Assembly: GCA_027943335.1 (NCBI GenBank)
Contig: BSBK01000964.1
Span: forward strand, 786,001 to 850,000
Direction: 5' to 3'
Source of the DNA: Chamaecyparis obtusa
Taxonomy: Eukaryota > Streptophyta > Pinopsida > Cupressales > Cupressaceae
DNA: 64,000 nucleotides
Part shown: positions 22,381-35,769 of the stretch, in pieces
Layout: every line of letters begins with the position of its first letter
Position numbering within the stretch: position 1 is the stretch's first letter
Made by a program: the position numbers and the translations under genes
Notes under the pieces: model-generated
Told to the model about the DNA's origin: nothing
The model's database searches: none
Seen by the model: only the letters and a program-made list of their open reading frames with translations

Positions 22381-23292
22381 CATTCTTGGGTCCTCGATGA
22401 ATCTACATGGTGGCATTTTATTTGGCCGGTGTTACTCAGTTGCAGCTTTAACCGATGGTCTCAGTTATTGAAGGAAGCTCAGTCACTGAAGGAACTCAGT
22501 GAAACCTTTGGCATTTGGTGAAAATAGTGCTTAGTAATGCCCAGGTTGCTCGGTGTTTCTTAGCTTGGTTAGTTGTTTCATAGTGCTTGGTTGTTTCTCT
22601 GGTGCTCAGTAGTTCTAGTTTACTGACTAGAGTTCTTGAGGATTTGCTTGGCTGACATGGTGCATTTATTATTGGTAGCTTTTGTTGGATTCTCGTATGT
22701 AGACCTTGAGACCGACATGGAGAATTAAATGTTTGTAAGGCTATCAAAGAGCCGAATGTTGTTGGATTTAATATTTTTTGTAGTAGAAGTTGACTTGGCT
22801 TAGGATTTAATTGTTTCTTCTAGCCAACTTTTGGCTAAAGCTTAAGGAGTGTTTGGGTAGTTGTTTAGGACATGAGAAATTTTTTGAGGACCAGATTAGT
22901 GAAGTTGTGGAAAAGATAGTGTAGACTTGGATGTTGCGAGATCTTGAAGATCAGATTATTATCTGATAGTTTGTATTAGCAGAGCTAGCAGTTGTAGCTT
23001 GGAGACAAGGAGATATCTTGGAGGCTTGTGAGCTCAAGTTTAGATCTACCTTACGGTTTCCATTAGTTGCTGATAGTTTTCAAAACTAGACTAGCTAATG
23101 TTGAATTGGATCTACTTGATCTTGTTGAACTATTCTTGATTTTAATTGGCCCTAACATGGAAAGCCTTACAGTTGGGCATGTTAATGAAAATTTTATTTG
23201 CAACATATGTTGTCATGTTATTTTGCTATGTTTTTAATTAGCTACAACGTTGGGCTATCCTTAATTGGATCCTCCTACCTTGAATTGTGTCA
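22370..23292 (+). repeat. Right LTR of the gag-only element
   Basis: Begins tgatgca and ends gtgtca, parallel to 19455-20385. The preceding sequence cctggggtatc is a poor, short purine-rich candidate for the plus-strand primer. Confidence 0.9.
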
Positions 23293-23297
23293 ATATG
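23293..23297 (+). repeat. Target-site duplication, right copy (atatg)
   Basis: Matches 19450-19454 exactly. Confidence 0.85.
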
Positions 23298-23649
23298 TGT
23301 ACATGTGCTAACCACTTGCCAACAATCTGCACCTTTGGCATTGATGGCAACACTTAGTAAAAAAAATGACTAAGTGCATCATCAAATAAAAAATGTAAAT
23401 GGAAATATACTGACAGGAATGCAACACATAAAAATTCAACACATAGACTTCAAAAGAAAACTTCCCTTTATTTATGTTTGTTGTATTTTCATTTTACATA
23501 TACATACTTACTCTCCTTCTCATATTACATTTTGCATTTTTTTTCTTCTATCTCTCCCTATTTGACATCAATGGAAAAGGGTGCCAAAATGTCAAAATTA
23601 GTGACCAAAACAACAAAAATGGAGTGTCCAAGATTACAACTTAACTGTC

Positions 23650-24305
23650 TACAGTACATCTTTGTAATTTATCTTCAAAATATGCATGTCTGCATCCCAA
23701 GCTACTTTGATTGCATCTGCTACCTAAATCATTCCATTAAGACCAAATGTGGCCTTGTCTGCTTCCTCCACATTGGTAGGTACTAATCCTTGAAATGTTT
23801 TGAGGCCAAGCTGAAGGTCCTCGTGGGTACTCTCCAAGACACTAATCTTTGGAGTAAAAAAGCTCCTTAATTTTGAGGATCTTTTTTGAACTCTATCCTT
23901 TTCCAACTATAAGGTATGAATTTTGTCCATGATCCTATTTTCTTCCTTATTTATGTCCAGGATTTTCAAAATTTCAAAATCCTTAGAGAGGTTTTCCAAA
24001 TCCTCTTCATCCTCAGCTATAATATCTGATATACTCTTTACATGCTTGTACAAAGTCATACAGAGTCTATATAGGTCTTGTCCATCCTTAAGACAAGATT
24101 CAATTTCCCTTTAAGTGATAATCAATGTATTAAGATCACTCTTGATCCCATCAAGAGTATCTTTCATCCTTATCCTCTTAAATTCATCTACCACTTTTCT
24201 TCTTGTTGCTTCTTCTAATGTATCAAAACTTTATTTTACTATACTTAGAACATTATCTAAATTATTTATAGGATCTTCAATATCTACTTGTGTAATCACC
24301 TAAAA
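23650..24305 (-). pseudogene. Decayed ORF, predicted coiled coil, unrecognised
   Basis: Reading the minus strand from 24305 down to about 23650 gives one frame of about 215 codons with a few tag/taa stops. The middle is a leucine/isoleucine and acidic heptad-like region (SISDIIAEDEEDLENLSKD, then FEILKILDINKEENR). A less charged tail follows (LQLGLKTFQGLVPTN, DADMHILKINYKDVL). I know no family for it. It could be part of a retroelement gag-like or accessory protein or a host gene fragment. Intron borders are not evident. Confidence 0.45.
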
Positions 24306-27300
24306 ATGGGCTAATAGAACCTAAGGCCCTATTTACCCCATGGTGGGTGCTATAAATGTGTGTGTCTTTTGTGGTACCTATTAGCCTACAACACAACACT
24401 TCAATAAGACCTTAGCTTGTTAGCAAATCAAATAAATAAATCAATAAATATACTAAAAAAAATGTCTTATTTCTCTCTAACTAGGAAGAGTGTGTTTAAA
24501 GTGTAAATTTCTCTTAGCCTTAGACTCTAAACAGTGACAATATAGTTCTAGAATGAGAGATTCTAAGATATGAAATGATAAAAACCATAAAATAAGAAAG
24601 TCATTAATCCTTCACACTTATGTTATGAAAATGAAATATTCTCTAATTAGCTAAGAAATCAAATGTGCAGTATGTAGATGTAAAATGTAATTAACTCTTA
24701 TTTTGAGGTTTGGAAATCCTTCTTTTATAGAACTCCATCGAATTTGAATGGTTGAGATGCATCCTAGGAAGAGTGGTTGAGATTCCTCTAGGCTTGATCC
24801 ATGTGACTATCTTCTTATTGGTTGGATTTTTCTTCTTGTAATTTGAGATTGATTTTCAATTTAACTAGAGTATTATGCCTTTAGTATGAGAGGCATTTGG
24901 TAATACTCTAATTAACATTAATTGATGTTGTCCTTAGTCTTTTCTGGCACTAAAGGCATGGGTGAGGCACAATTAATCTTGATTAGTGTGTAATTTCTCA
25001 TTCCAATAATCTCCCATTCCAATTCATTTATTTAGGTGATCACTTGATTAAATAACTCATAGTAGGTTATCCTGGTACTAGCCACTTAGGGCCTCGGCCC
25101 CTCACTATGAGCCACTCACCTAGTGTACTTAGGCTCCCTAACATACATATAGAAATCATAAGAACATAATAGATCCATCATCAAGAATTCATATCAATTC
25201 CATAACAACATTTGATTGAGTTTATGAAAACATATGTTGTCGCTAGTCCAATTGACAACCCTAAACCCAATATGGCATTCAGAATATTCCAAACATATAA
25301 GAAGACATCCAAGTGATATTATAAACATATTCAGAGTACACATAGATCCAATTAACCAAAAAAAAATTCTAATAGCCTCTGGTAACCATACAAAACCCTA
25401 AAACTTAGTGAGGTTCTTAAACTGAATTATTTCAAGCAAGGATTAAATGCAAAGAATAGTCATCATAGAACAGTCATCCATATCTTCTACAAAACAAATA
25501 ATAAAGAAAATCACTTCACTGCAGATTTAGATAACATAATTATGGACTTTCAATTTGATTTTTAGGAAGATCCAATGGTGGAAAAGAAAGTTATGACTTC
25601 TGGTTTAAAACAGAAAATTCTAGTTAGGGTTCAGACCCGCCTTCACTAAAATGATTGTAATTTTCACAAAACATAATTAAAATTATCCAAAAAAATTGGA
25701 AATGAAAGATAAGACTTAGGATAATCTTTGATATCAAATTTAGACTTTTATATAATCATATCAGCCTGTAGCATACGAATACATTTGACAGAAAATTCAG
25801 AATCAAGAATGGACTGGCATAGTCTGCCAAAATGTCACAAATAAGGCATTAATTCGACCCTAAAAATAAAATCAGAGAGATACCCATTTGAGATCTGGGA
25901 ATTTTACTTCCAGAAAATCAATTTAGTAAAACCATAGATGCAATTTAAATTATTATAATAATAGATCTCAAAAAATGGGTTGCTAAAAACCCTTTGAAAA
26001 CACATGCCAATTCTTACAAATAAAAACTCAAAACTTTAAAAAAACCATAGAAATGAAAATTATAGATATGATAAATAATAATAATATATAAATAGATCCA
26101 TATTCTATCAGAGACATAATGTAACTAAAATATTCAATCCATACCTCATGTCCTACGAAGGTTGAATCGAAGAAGGAAGGAAACAAAAGAGAAGACAAAT
26201 CCAAACTTGAGATGCATCCTTCAAACCCTATCCACTTTCAGAAATCTCCATGAAAGAAAGAATAATTCCATAGAAAAGAATCCCTCTCTCAACTATTGAA
26301 ATTCTCACAAAAATATCTCTCTCCCAAAAGCCAAGATAACCAAAAAATCTTAAAGACATATGCTTACAAACTCTCCCTCACATCTCCAAGTTTTCTCTCC
26401 AAAATCTCCATGAAAAGTAAGGCCATCCTTTCCTCAATGATTCAGCCCCAAAATCCCCTCCCTTCAAATGAGAAAGTAGTGCATATAAATACATTTCCAA
26501 AAGTTGAGAGGAAAAGTAACCAACTCCCAACTAACTCTTAACTAAAGGGTATTATAAAATAACTTACTATCATATAATTATATTACTCAAATATACAATA
26601 AAAGATGATTTGTATTCATTCATACACATATGTAATATTATCCTAACATATATGCACATGACATCATTAATTACATCAATATCTATATATATATATATAT
26701 AACCTATCCACATTATTAATAATTAACAATTGAGAATAATATACCTCACATTATTTAATATTTAATTATTAATAATACTATACTTTACATTAATCCCAAA
26801 ATATACACCATCAACAATATCTACAATAATTAACATATAATCACATATAAATTATATATATATACATACATATATGTGTGCACCCATATATATATTTCTC
26901 TATATATATTTATATTTATATAGATACATGCCAAATACCAAACACTATAATCTATAAGATTATGAAGTAATAGATCACAATATTATTACCTATTTATAAT
27001 TACTATAAAATACAACATTGAGGTAGAATAAAATCACATGCCTCAAAATAAATCTAATCCTCCAAAGAGGCCATAAAAATCAACTATGAAACATATCGAG
27101 AAAACCATAAGATCAAACAAGGTCAACCAAAGTCAACAAGGAAAGTCAAGTCAAACTCCTGACCAAGCATGAAACTCTGAAACACAACATAGAAAGATTA
27201 ACTAAGAATCATACCAAGTAGGAGAAATAAATAAAATGAGTAAATAAATCATACAACCAAATGAATTCAAGTGGCCACAAGGCACTAACTACAACAATGC

Positions 27301-28080
27301 CCAACCAGGTGCGTTGGATCTGGGTTTTTCACCCAAAGGCTGACTGACAAAGAAGGAACCCTAATATTCCCAAATTGGAATAATGACAAAGGAAGACTCA
27401 TGCAAGGACCTTAGTACTATCTCCATAACAACAACCATTGAGGATTTGAGGGCACGCTCAGACCTGTGAAGCTAGGTGAAGTCAATGCCCGGTACCTACA
27501 AGCCTGCATCACAAAGAAGAAATACATATGCATAGATATACATATAAAAGAAGACATTGGAGACAAATGATCAGGATCGATACATCATGTGGACCTCAGC
27601 TATGTGAGTAACTATGACTTCATCTTGAATCATGAAAACACATCATGTATATATATATACACTCAAAGCATGTAGCATCATCATAATGAAGGTTAGAATC
27701 TCAAGCATTGTGTTAGTCTCTTATCAATACTAATAATAAATCAACATAATCAAATCATCAAGTGAGATACAAGATTCATCCAAAGTAACCTTAATAGAAG
27801 AAAATATAAATAATCACTTATATATTTCTATCAAGTACATATCATATAACATCCTAACTATATTCATAAAGGTCTTGAAGGTACTCAATACATACACAGA
27901 GATAAATACACACAAAAATGATACCTTTAGACAGTATGTCTAATATTAGAATCCTTGAGTACTAGCTTATGAAATTATTATAAACAAACTATAGGAATAG
28001 ATCAAACAAGTATCATGAACAACTTAAGCTATAAGAAAACATCGAAAGATCTTAATTCTTTCAAAAAACACAAAACTTAT
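24306..28080. other. AT-rich DNA with no gene
   Basis: I see no family-like reading frame on either strand. The stretch 26560-27000 is very AT-rich with (TA)n tracts at about 26684-26700 and 26850-26860. The region may hold the body of an old long LTR whose edge is near 28104, but no second copy is in the window. Confidence 0.5.
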
Positions 28081-28104
28081 ATTAGGGTTAGAGGGGTATT
28101 ACAC
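28080..28104 (-). repeat. Possible LTR edge on the minus strand
   Basis: Read on the minus strand, gaaggagaag is followed by tgtaataccc and ctctaaccct. A purine tract followed by TG is the usual order at the start of a plant gypsy 3' LTR. There is no second copy and no confirmed CA end, so this is a suggestion only. Confidence 0.3.
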
Positions 28105-29492
28105 TTCTCCTTCATGGGAATTAGAAATCTAGACCTCTAAGTCACCAATCCTTTTTCCTTTATTGCAATCTTAATTAGAGGGCCTTTCGGTTGAGGTAAA
28201 AAGCTCCTAGGAATGACTCAAGTGAGGATAGGTAGAAGCCAACCCTTCCACCTCACTATAATAAAGATGTCTCCTTGAGATTAAAATATCATAATACTTA
28301 GTCATTTTATCCTTGGAATCTTGATTTAGTCTTTTCCATGGACATGCTTGGACTTTTTGTAGAGAAAAGTTTCTTTAATCTTGCTTGTGAGACTACACAA
28401 ATTTGAGTACTCATAGGGTTATAGGCCTAAATCTCTCTTGAGAGACTATGGGAGGGGGTTATGAATATATTTCCTCATTAAGAACCATAATTTAGAAGCT
28501 ACCTAAATTACCCTGAAAGGTTGGTATTGCTTGTGCAAGGAGAATAGTAATTGCCCCAAGAAATTCATCATATTGAGCCCTCATTGATGTTACTACTTGG
28601 CTAATATGGCCTCCAAAATCCATTGTGTGTTGTTGGACTATCATATTCTAAGGAGTCTTTGAGTGTGTTCCTAAGTTAATGAATAAGAATTTCCAATCTC
28701 TACCAAGTTTAGAGAAAATTAGGTTTGCTTGTGGTTCTTAAAAACAAAGTTATTTGAGGTGTTTCAACTAAAACCTAAGACAAATCCCTAAATAAACAAA
28801 CCAGACATTTTTAGACAATTAAACTCCTTGGAATCAGATAGACAAATTCCAAAAATTTTCAAAATTTACAAACTTTTTCCTTGGACTAGCCATCAAAATA
28901 TCACATTTGGTTTCTTTTTTCATACCTCATATTCCAGATTGCATGTGGTAATTTCATAATCACATCTCGTATATCCTAGGTCACATACAGATTTGGGATC
29001 ATATCTTATATTTCTTGAGTTGCATCTAGGAATATTAACTAGAGGTCATATGTAGAGTGTTTCATCTAGGGCCGAAAGAATTTTTGTACATGTCATAAAC
29101 TTGATTTTTGGAATTTTGAGTACCCTTTTGAGTCTTTTCTCAGATTATGTCCTCAGAGTGAATAAACTTGCAAGCTTGAGAGAGTTAATTTTTGAACATA
29201 CCCTACTTCCTTATTTGGTCTATATCCTGCATTTGTCAAGCCGTATAGTACCCATTACATCAGATTCAATCAAGTTCCTAGCTCACAAACAAGATATTCT
29301 AACCCTTAGACATTGGAGATTTCAAACACCAAAAACCATTCATACTTGGTTCCACACTCACTGACAGGGAACTCTAACCCTTTTGATGTTGGATCCTAGA
29401 ACATTTCAAACCCACAATTGCAACCTTAGACTAACACACTTCGACACAATTTTCAGACCCACTTACGCATAAGGACATTCAAAAAATCTATT
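28105..29492. other. No confident gene; short minus-strand ORF remnant
   Basis: On the minus strand near 28650-28500 a short open stretch reads AQYDEFLGAITILLAQAIP, which could be a remnant of a retroelement gag N-terminus. Nothing else is recognisable. Confidence 0.3.
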
Positions 29493-30727
29493 TGTTGGAT
29501 ATTGTTGATGCATTTAATATGTTTAATCACTACATTATCTTGTTGAGTGTTGTTGGAATCTATACTGTTGTCATTTTTTTTTTGTCACTGATGTCAACAT
29601 ATATTTCTATGAAGAGAAAAAATTGGTTATTATAGTGTACGAATATAATATAGATGATTTAGAATGAGTGAACACCAATTTGTGTAAAGGGAAGTATTGT
29701 GATCTTATATATAAGATTGCATGTCATAATAATTTAAATTGGTTGAGTTATAGAAGATGTGGTGAAGATTGGTTCCTGGACTATGACAGTGAAAGTTGAC
29801 AAAGTTAGTTTCTAAGTTTTGAATGTATCTTACTAACAATGTGGATTTAGTATATGCAAGCTTAAGGAATGTTAGATAACATATTAAGGAATGTTCTGTG
29901 ATCTTAGAAAGTCATGGGAACCAAGATGATGTTAGTAATGGAGTATGTTCTAGAGACCTACTTGGGGTTGACTTCACATTTGTAGTGCATATTATGAATA
30001 GTGAGCATAGATTATGGATGTCGAACCTTAATTATTGAATTCTAATTATTGTATACTTCTTATAGATACAATGTGTATCTTAGCAAGGGTTTATATAATT
30101 ATATGTATATTAGGAAAGCCTAATTGGACGGCCTAATCATTTATTTGCAATAGGATATATATGTATGATCTTTTCTTCTAAAAAGAGTAGTAGTATGAAA
30201 GAGAGATATAAAAGAGGATTGTGGAAGTTATGAGCTTGTATCTATTGGATGTAGAGAAGAGGATAGTTTATATTCTTCATTGGAACTAATCAATAAAAGA
30301 AAACTACTATTAGATAGCTCACAAGGATTGTGTATTTCCTTATATACACTTGTGTTGCAAACAATGAGTTCTGGAGGTGAACATAACCTTCTTTGGGTAG
30401 TGAGCCTCTTCTTTCCTTTTACTCCTAACAGGGTTTGTCCTTTAACAAGGATTGTGTACTTTAATGTTTTAATAAGCTCCTAACATGGATAGATCTTTTA
30501 TTAGGGATACAATACTCTCAGTACATTATTTGTGGGCTCTAATTCCCATGGGGGTTTTACCTTTAATAGGGTTTCCTTAACAACAAAATATTGTGTATTG
30601 TGTTGGCATTTACTATATTATCATTTGATTTTGTGGAGATTCTATTTAAAGTTCAAAGTTTAATGATATGTCTCACAATTGATTCACCCCCCCTCTCAGT
30701 TGTGTTGGTGGATTGTTATTCCTAACA
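29493..30727 (+). repeat. Left LTR of copia A
   Basis: Starts tgttggatat and ends ttcctaaca. Its first 600 bases match 42310-42894. A candidate TATA box, atataaaag, lies at 30206-30214, and a run of C in gattcacccccc near 30680-30693 is shared in position with the LTRs of element B. Confidence 0.9.
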
Positions 30728-30742
30728 ATTAGTATCAGAGCT
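30728..30742 (+). other. Primer binding site of copia A
   Basis: attagtatcagagct directly after the LTR is the Met-tRNA primer site with one change (tagtatc for tggtatc). Confidence 0.85.
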
Positions 30743-30788
30743 ACTGGTCCTTAGAGAGAATGCTTAACAACTTGAGGTGATCTTGGAG

Positions 30789-33700
30789 ATGGCATTCTAT
30801 AGGAAGGATAGTTCAAAATTTGATCCTGAAAACTTTGACAGTTAGAAGAATAAGATGCGAATACATTTTCTATGCTTAGGTATTGACTACTGGTTGATCA
30901 CAAAGAATGAGATAACCAGGAAGGTTGAGGATGAATTAGATCAAGCTACTGACAAATAAAAGAAGACATTTTCACACATAACATGGTTGCAAGGGAAGCA
31001 CTGATTAGTGCACTTTCTGAAGGAGAATTTACTGAGGTAAAAGACTTGGATCCAACACACAAATTTTGGGGAATATTAGAAGCACAATATGAAGGAGACA
31101 AGTTTACTAAGCAAGAATGTTGCAGAATTGGAAAAAAAGGATGGAGAATTTGAAAATGAAAAATGATGAAAATATTAGGGCTTATGTACAGAGAGTTACT
31201 AAGGTTGTGATTGGAATCAGAAACTCAAGAGGAACTTATGAAGAAGTAGTCATTGCAAAAATTATTAGATCATTGACACCTATTCACAAGACCAAAGTTC
31301 AGGCTATAGAAGATATTATACCTTTGACACCAAACTTTAGTAGAGATATGTTGATTACAAAGCTAACTACCTTTGAGGCTGCAGAGATCATAAGAGATTC
31401 TTTACCAAAAGTTAAAACAATATTTAAGGCATCTACACACAAAAAGACATTATCTGAGATTGCGAGCACTAGCAGTGGTGATATGAAAGAAGAGCTTGGT
31501 GAGTATGTTGATGAATGGGAAAAGATACAATAAGAAGAAATAAAGCTAGATGAACTTGTTTCCCTGATCACTAGAAGAGAAAAGAGAGGTAAGGGTAAAT
31601 TTGAAGGAAATGTACCTTTGAAATATTTTTCATGCAATAAGATAGTTCACTTTACATCTAGATGTCCTATAAGAGTTCCAAAGCATAAACCTAAGTTTTT
31701 CAAACCTAAGTATTCAAAAGAAAATGAATGTTATTATGCTGGTGAAGGTATCTATGATGATGATTTTTATGATGAGGAGATTGGATTTATTCCTATCAAA
31801 GATGAAAAACCATTACATGAGGAAAAAGATTTAGTGTCACATGTTGATAAGAAATATGAATGGGTTATAGACACTAGTTGCTCAAATCATATGAATGGAG
31901 ATTAAAAAAAAAATCTTTTAAAACTAAATATGTATGATGGTGGTGTTGTAAGATTTGGAGACAATGTTCCTAATCTTATCATTGGAGAAGGATCTATCTC
32001 TTTGGATGGAAAGACTAATACTGACAATGTACTAATTTTTTATGGACTTAAGCATAAATTTTTGAGTGTTGGACAATTGATGGACAAAGGTTATCAATTA
32101 AAATTCATTGATGGGAAATGTTTTATCAGAATTAAGATAGGGAATTTGATTACAAATGGTACTAAATCTAGAGGTAATGTATTTGGGTTAAATACATATG
32201 AAGATTCTTGTTTTATTGCAAATATAGATGAGAATTGGTTATGGCACATAAGGTTTTGTTATGTCAATTTTGATAATATTGTGAAAGTAAGTATGGCTAG
32301 AAGTAAGAGACCTACCTAAAATTGTAAAACCATCTAACACTATGTATAGAAAGTGTGTTATGGGAAAGCAGACTAGAAGTAGTTATAAGAGAAAATCATA
32401 TTCAACAAAAGGAAATTTTGATTTGGTACATATAGACCTATATAGACCCACAAGGACAAGATCATACTATGGTGAAAGGTAATTTATACTTTTGGTGATG
32501 ACTTTTCTAGAATGATGTGGATTACTTACTTGAAAGAGAAATCAGAAGCATTTGACAAATTCCAATTATTCAAAGAAAAAGTAGAGAATGAATCAAGCTG
32601 AAAAATAAAATGTTTGAGATCAGAAAGTAGTGGAGAATTTACTTTAGATCTATTCAATTCATATTGTGAAGAGCATGAAATACAAAGACAAATATCTACT
32701 CCTAGGACTCCACAACAAAATGAAATAGAAGAGTGAAGAAACTGAACAATATTGGATGCTGCTAGGAAAATGTTGCTAGAAGGAAATGTATCCTATGTAC
32801 ATTGGAGAGAAGCTGTTGGGACAACAATATACACATTAAATCTAAGAAGGTACAAGTAAGACTCCTTATAAACTTTGGTTTAATCATACTCTTACTATAA
32901 AATATTTTAGAATATTTGGAACTAAACGCTATATCAAAAGAGATGATGAAATAGGGAAATTTGATATTAGAAGTGATGAAGGAATTTTTCTTGGTTATTC
33001 TACTAAAATCAAGGCCTACAAATGTTTTAACTTGAGATTGAGAAATATGATTGAAAGAAATAATGTGAAGATAGATGAAAAGTTTCAGATACAAGAGAGA
33101 ATGTATGATTGTTATCAAAATAGAGAAATCAAGGAAGATGATACTACATAAGAATAAGAACATGTTGAGATTGACTGTGAGAATGAGATTTGTGATGAGG
33201 ACATAAATGAAGTTTCTAAGACTCCTAAGACTCCAAGGCATGTTAAGAAAAACCATCCTAAAAATCAAATTATTGGTAACACAAATCAAGGAATGATGAC
33301 TAGATCAAAGATAAGGGAAGAAATTTATTTGATTTCTCAAGTTGAACCGAAGACTACTGATGAAGCTTGTAGAGATGAATCTTGGATCAAAGCTATGTAG
33401 GAATAGTTAGATCAAATAAAGAAAAATAGCACCTGAGAATTGGTTCCTACACCTAAAGATAAAAATGTAATAGGAACTAAATGGGTTTTTAGAAACAAAA
33501 TGAATGAAGAAGGAATTGTTGTAAGAAACAAAGCAAGATTGGTGTGAAAAGGCTATTCGCAACAAGAAGGCATATATTTTGAAGAGATGTTTTCTCTTGT
33601 TGCTAGGATAGAAGCTATGAGACTATTTATGGCTTATGCTTCACATAAAGACTTCAACATATATCAGATGGATGTAAAATCTGCATTTCTCAATGAGGAT

Positions 33701-34401
33701 CTTGAAGAGGAGGTATATATAGAACAACCTGATGGATTTCCTCTAATAGAAGATGAAGAAATGGTTTGCAAGTTGAAGAAAGAACTGTATGGATTGAAGC
33801 AAGCACCAAAGGCTTGGTATGATAGGTTAGACAAGTACTTACTTTACCTTGGATTGATAAAAGGTAATGCTAACAATAATTTGTACTTAAAAACTAGTCA
33901 AGGTGGAATTTTGATAATAGAAGTTTTTGTTGATGACATTATTTTTGGAGGTGATGATGAGATGTGTAAAGAGTTCCCTAAAGAAATGGAGAATGAATTT
34001 GAGATGTCCATGATAGGAAAGATGAAATTATTTCTTGGACTGCAAATAAATCAAAGCAATAATGGAATTTTCATTTCTCAAACTAAGTATCTTATAGAAA
34101 TGTTGAAAAAGTTTGGACTGGAAGTATGTAAACCTATTCGCACACCCATGGTGATTGGCCATAAACTAACAAATACTGATGAGACCAAGAGTGTTTTTTA
34201 GACCTAGTGTAGATCAATGGTTGGTGGATTACAATATTTGACTCACTCTAGACTAGATATTGCTAGTGTTGTTGGAATTGTGGCTAGATATCAAGCAGAT
34301 CCTAAAGAGGCACACATGGTTGTTGTAAAAAGGATATTTAGATATCTAGAAGGAACAATGGAATATGGATTATGTTATGATAAGAATGATGACTTTGAAC
34401 T
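30789..34401 (+). pseudogene. Copia A gag-pol, 5' part
   Basis: Gag starts at ATG 30789 (MAFYRKDSSKFDPENF, tag where Trp is expected soon after). The gag body is 31117-31533. The zinc knuckle near 31620-31665 has lost its first Cys (YFSCNKIVHFTSRC). The protease motif is DTSCSNHM, just before 31905. The pre-integrase zinc region (LWHIRFC) is near 32240, and an integrase core remnant runs about 32400-32720. RT is best preserved at 33587-34201 ([34 protein letters not shown]). The start of RNase H runs to 34401, where element B interrupts. Several frameshifts and in-frame stops. The order gag-pro-IN-RT-RH is diagnostic of Ty1/copia. The same protein resumes at 41490. Confidence 0.9.
34397..34401 (+). 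repeat. Target-site duplication of copia B, left (gaact)
   Basis: gaact before the left LTR of B recurs at 41490-41494 directly after its right LTR. Joining across B restores the reading of A's RNase H around this point. Confidence 0.9.
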
Positions 34402-35712
34402 TGTTGGAGATTTTCTAGCAAGCCAGTATTGATTATATGTTTGTCATTGATGACAAAATATGGTAATTAATGTACCTAGAAGCCTGATGGAGAGAGCCTT
34501 GAGTATATGGTTCCTAGATAGGTTATCAACATGATATCATAGACACAGAGGTTGATTCTGAGTGAAGATAGTAATACAGTTGTTTGTATTAGTAAGTGTT
34601 CCTGATAGGTCCCAGGAAGAGTTCAATATGTGATTTGCAGTATGGTTGTAATGAGCCTTGTGTATTTATATTTATGTTGTATACATGTTAGTGAAGCTAT
34701 GTTCATGGATGCAGAGTTAGTTGTGTAGTACAAGTTGAGTTATGATGTTTCCAGTTGATAGCTACAGTTTCCTGATTTTATCAGATAGAGCCAACATTTT
34801 TTTTATTGTTGTAGTAGTTGCACCTATCATTTGGATATGCATGCTTGTATTAGTGTTTGGAGAAGATTTTAGAATGTTTTGTTAAGATTGCATGACGTAA
34901 TTCAGCATGAGAAGAAAGTATCGGTTAATTTGGTGGAGCCAATAGTGTGAAGCGACATGTCTACTCATATGGAGTTGTGTGGTCCTAATTAGTGTTGCAT
35001 GCTTATTATATCCATTGGAGATATTGTTGGAGAGTTATATTATTTCTTTAATATGATTTCAGGGAATTTCTAATAGGCTGACTTGATTATATCATTTGGA
35101 GAAAGATACTTATAGTCAGTCAAGTTGTGATCACTAAGTATGGCAGATAGTTGAAAGATAAGAGAAGAGAAAAATGTGCAAAGTATTGAGCCATTAGTAG
35201 AAGGTCTATGTGAAAAATAAGAGAGTGTATTCTATTCATTAGAACTGACCCAAGCACTAGATCTAACTTGTAGTATATAAAGATCTAGATATAGTGTGTA
35301 TATGTTAAACAGATGGTTGTAGCCTTCACCCCTTTGAGTAGTGTGCTCCTAGATAGTATGTCCTCACCCCTAATAGGGTTAATTACAAAAGACTCCTAAA
35401 AAGGTTTGACCTTTGACCAGGTCACTATACTTAATGCATTGTAAAGATCAACTCCTAACAAGGTTGTAAGATCTTCTAACATGGATCATTATACACTAGT
35501 GCAATTTATAGTGGGTACTAGTTCCCATTGGGGTTTTTACCTATTTTGGTTTCCCCGTAACCAAAATTGTGGTGTTCTATTTAGTTTTCTTATATTATAT
35601 TTATGCTTAACGTTCTTCTATACTTAATTGGATAAATAATTAAATCTTGTAGATAACTGATTCACCCCCCCCCCCCCCCTCTCTCCGTTATCTCTTGGGA
35701 CTATTCCTAACA
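34402..35712 (+). repeat. Left LTR of copia B
   Basis: Starts tgttggagat, ends attcctaaca. Matches 40186-41489 throughout with substitutions. Candidate TATA box tatataa at 35274-35280. A run of 15 C lies at 35665-35679, where the right LTR has only cccctccaccc. Confidence 0.92.
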
Positions 35713-35727
35713 ATTGGTATCAGAGCC
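35713..35727 (+). other. Primer binding site of copia B
   Basis: attggtatcagagcc follows the LTR directly and contains an exact tggtatcagagc Met-tRNA primer site. Confidence 0.95.
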
Positions 35728-35769
35728 AAGTACCTGAGAGAGAAAGTTTAACAGCTTGAGGTTGATCAT

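Larger units (their letters stand above)
19455..23292 (+). mobile_element. Complete gag-protease-only LTR retrotransposon (TR-GAG-like)
   Basis: The element is 3,838 bp and complete at both ends. Two LTRs of about 0.93 kb are in direct orientation, a Met-tRNA primer site follows the left LTR, and a 5-bp target duplication (atatg) flanks the whole. The 2-kb interior encodes only gag and a retropepsin domain. RT, RNase H and integrase are absent, so it would have needed a partner element to move. LTR copies differ at many positions, so insertion is old. It is either an internally deleted gypsy element or a member of a non-autonomous gag-bearing family. Confidence 0.9.
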
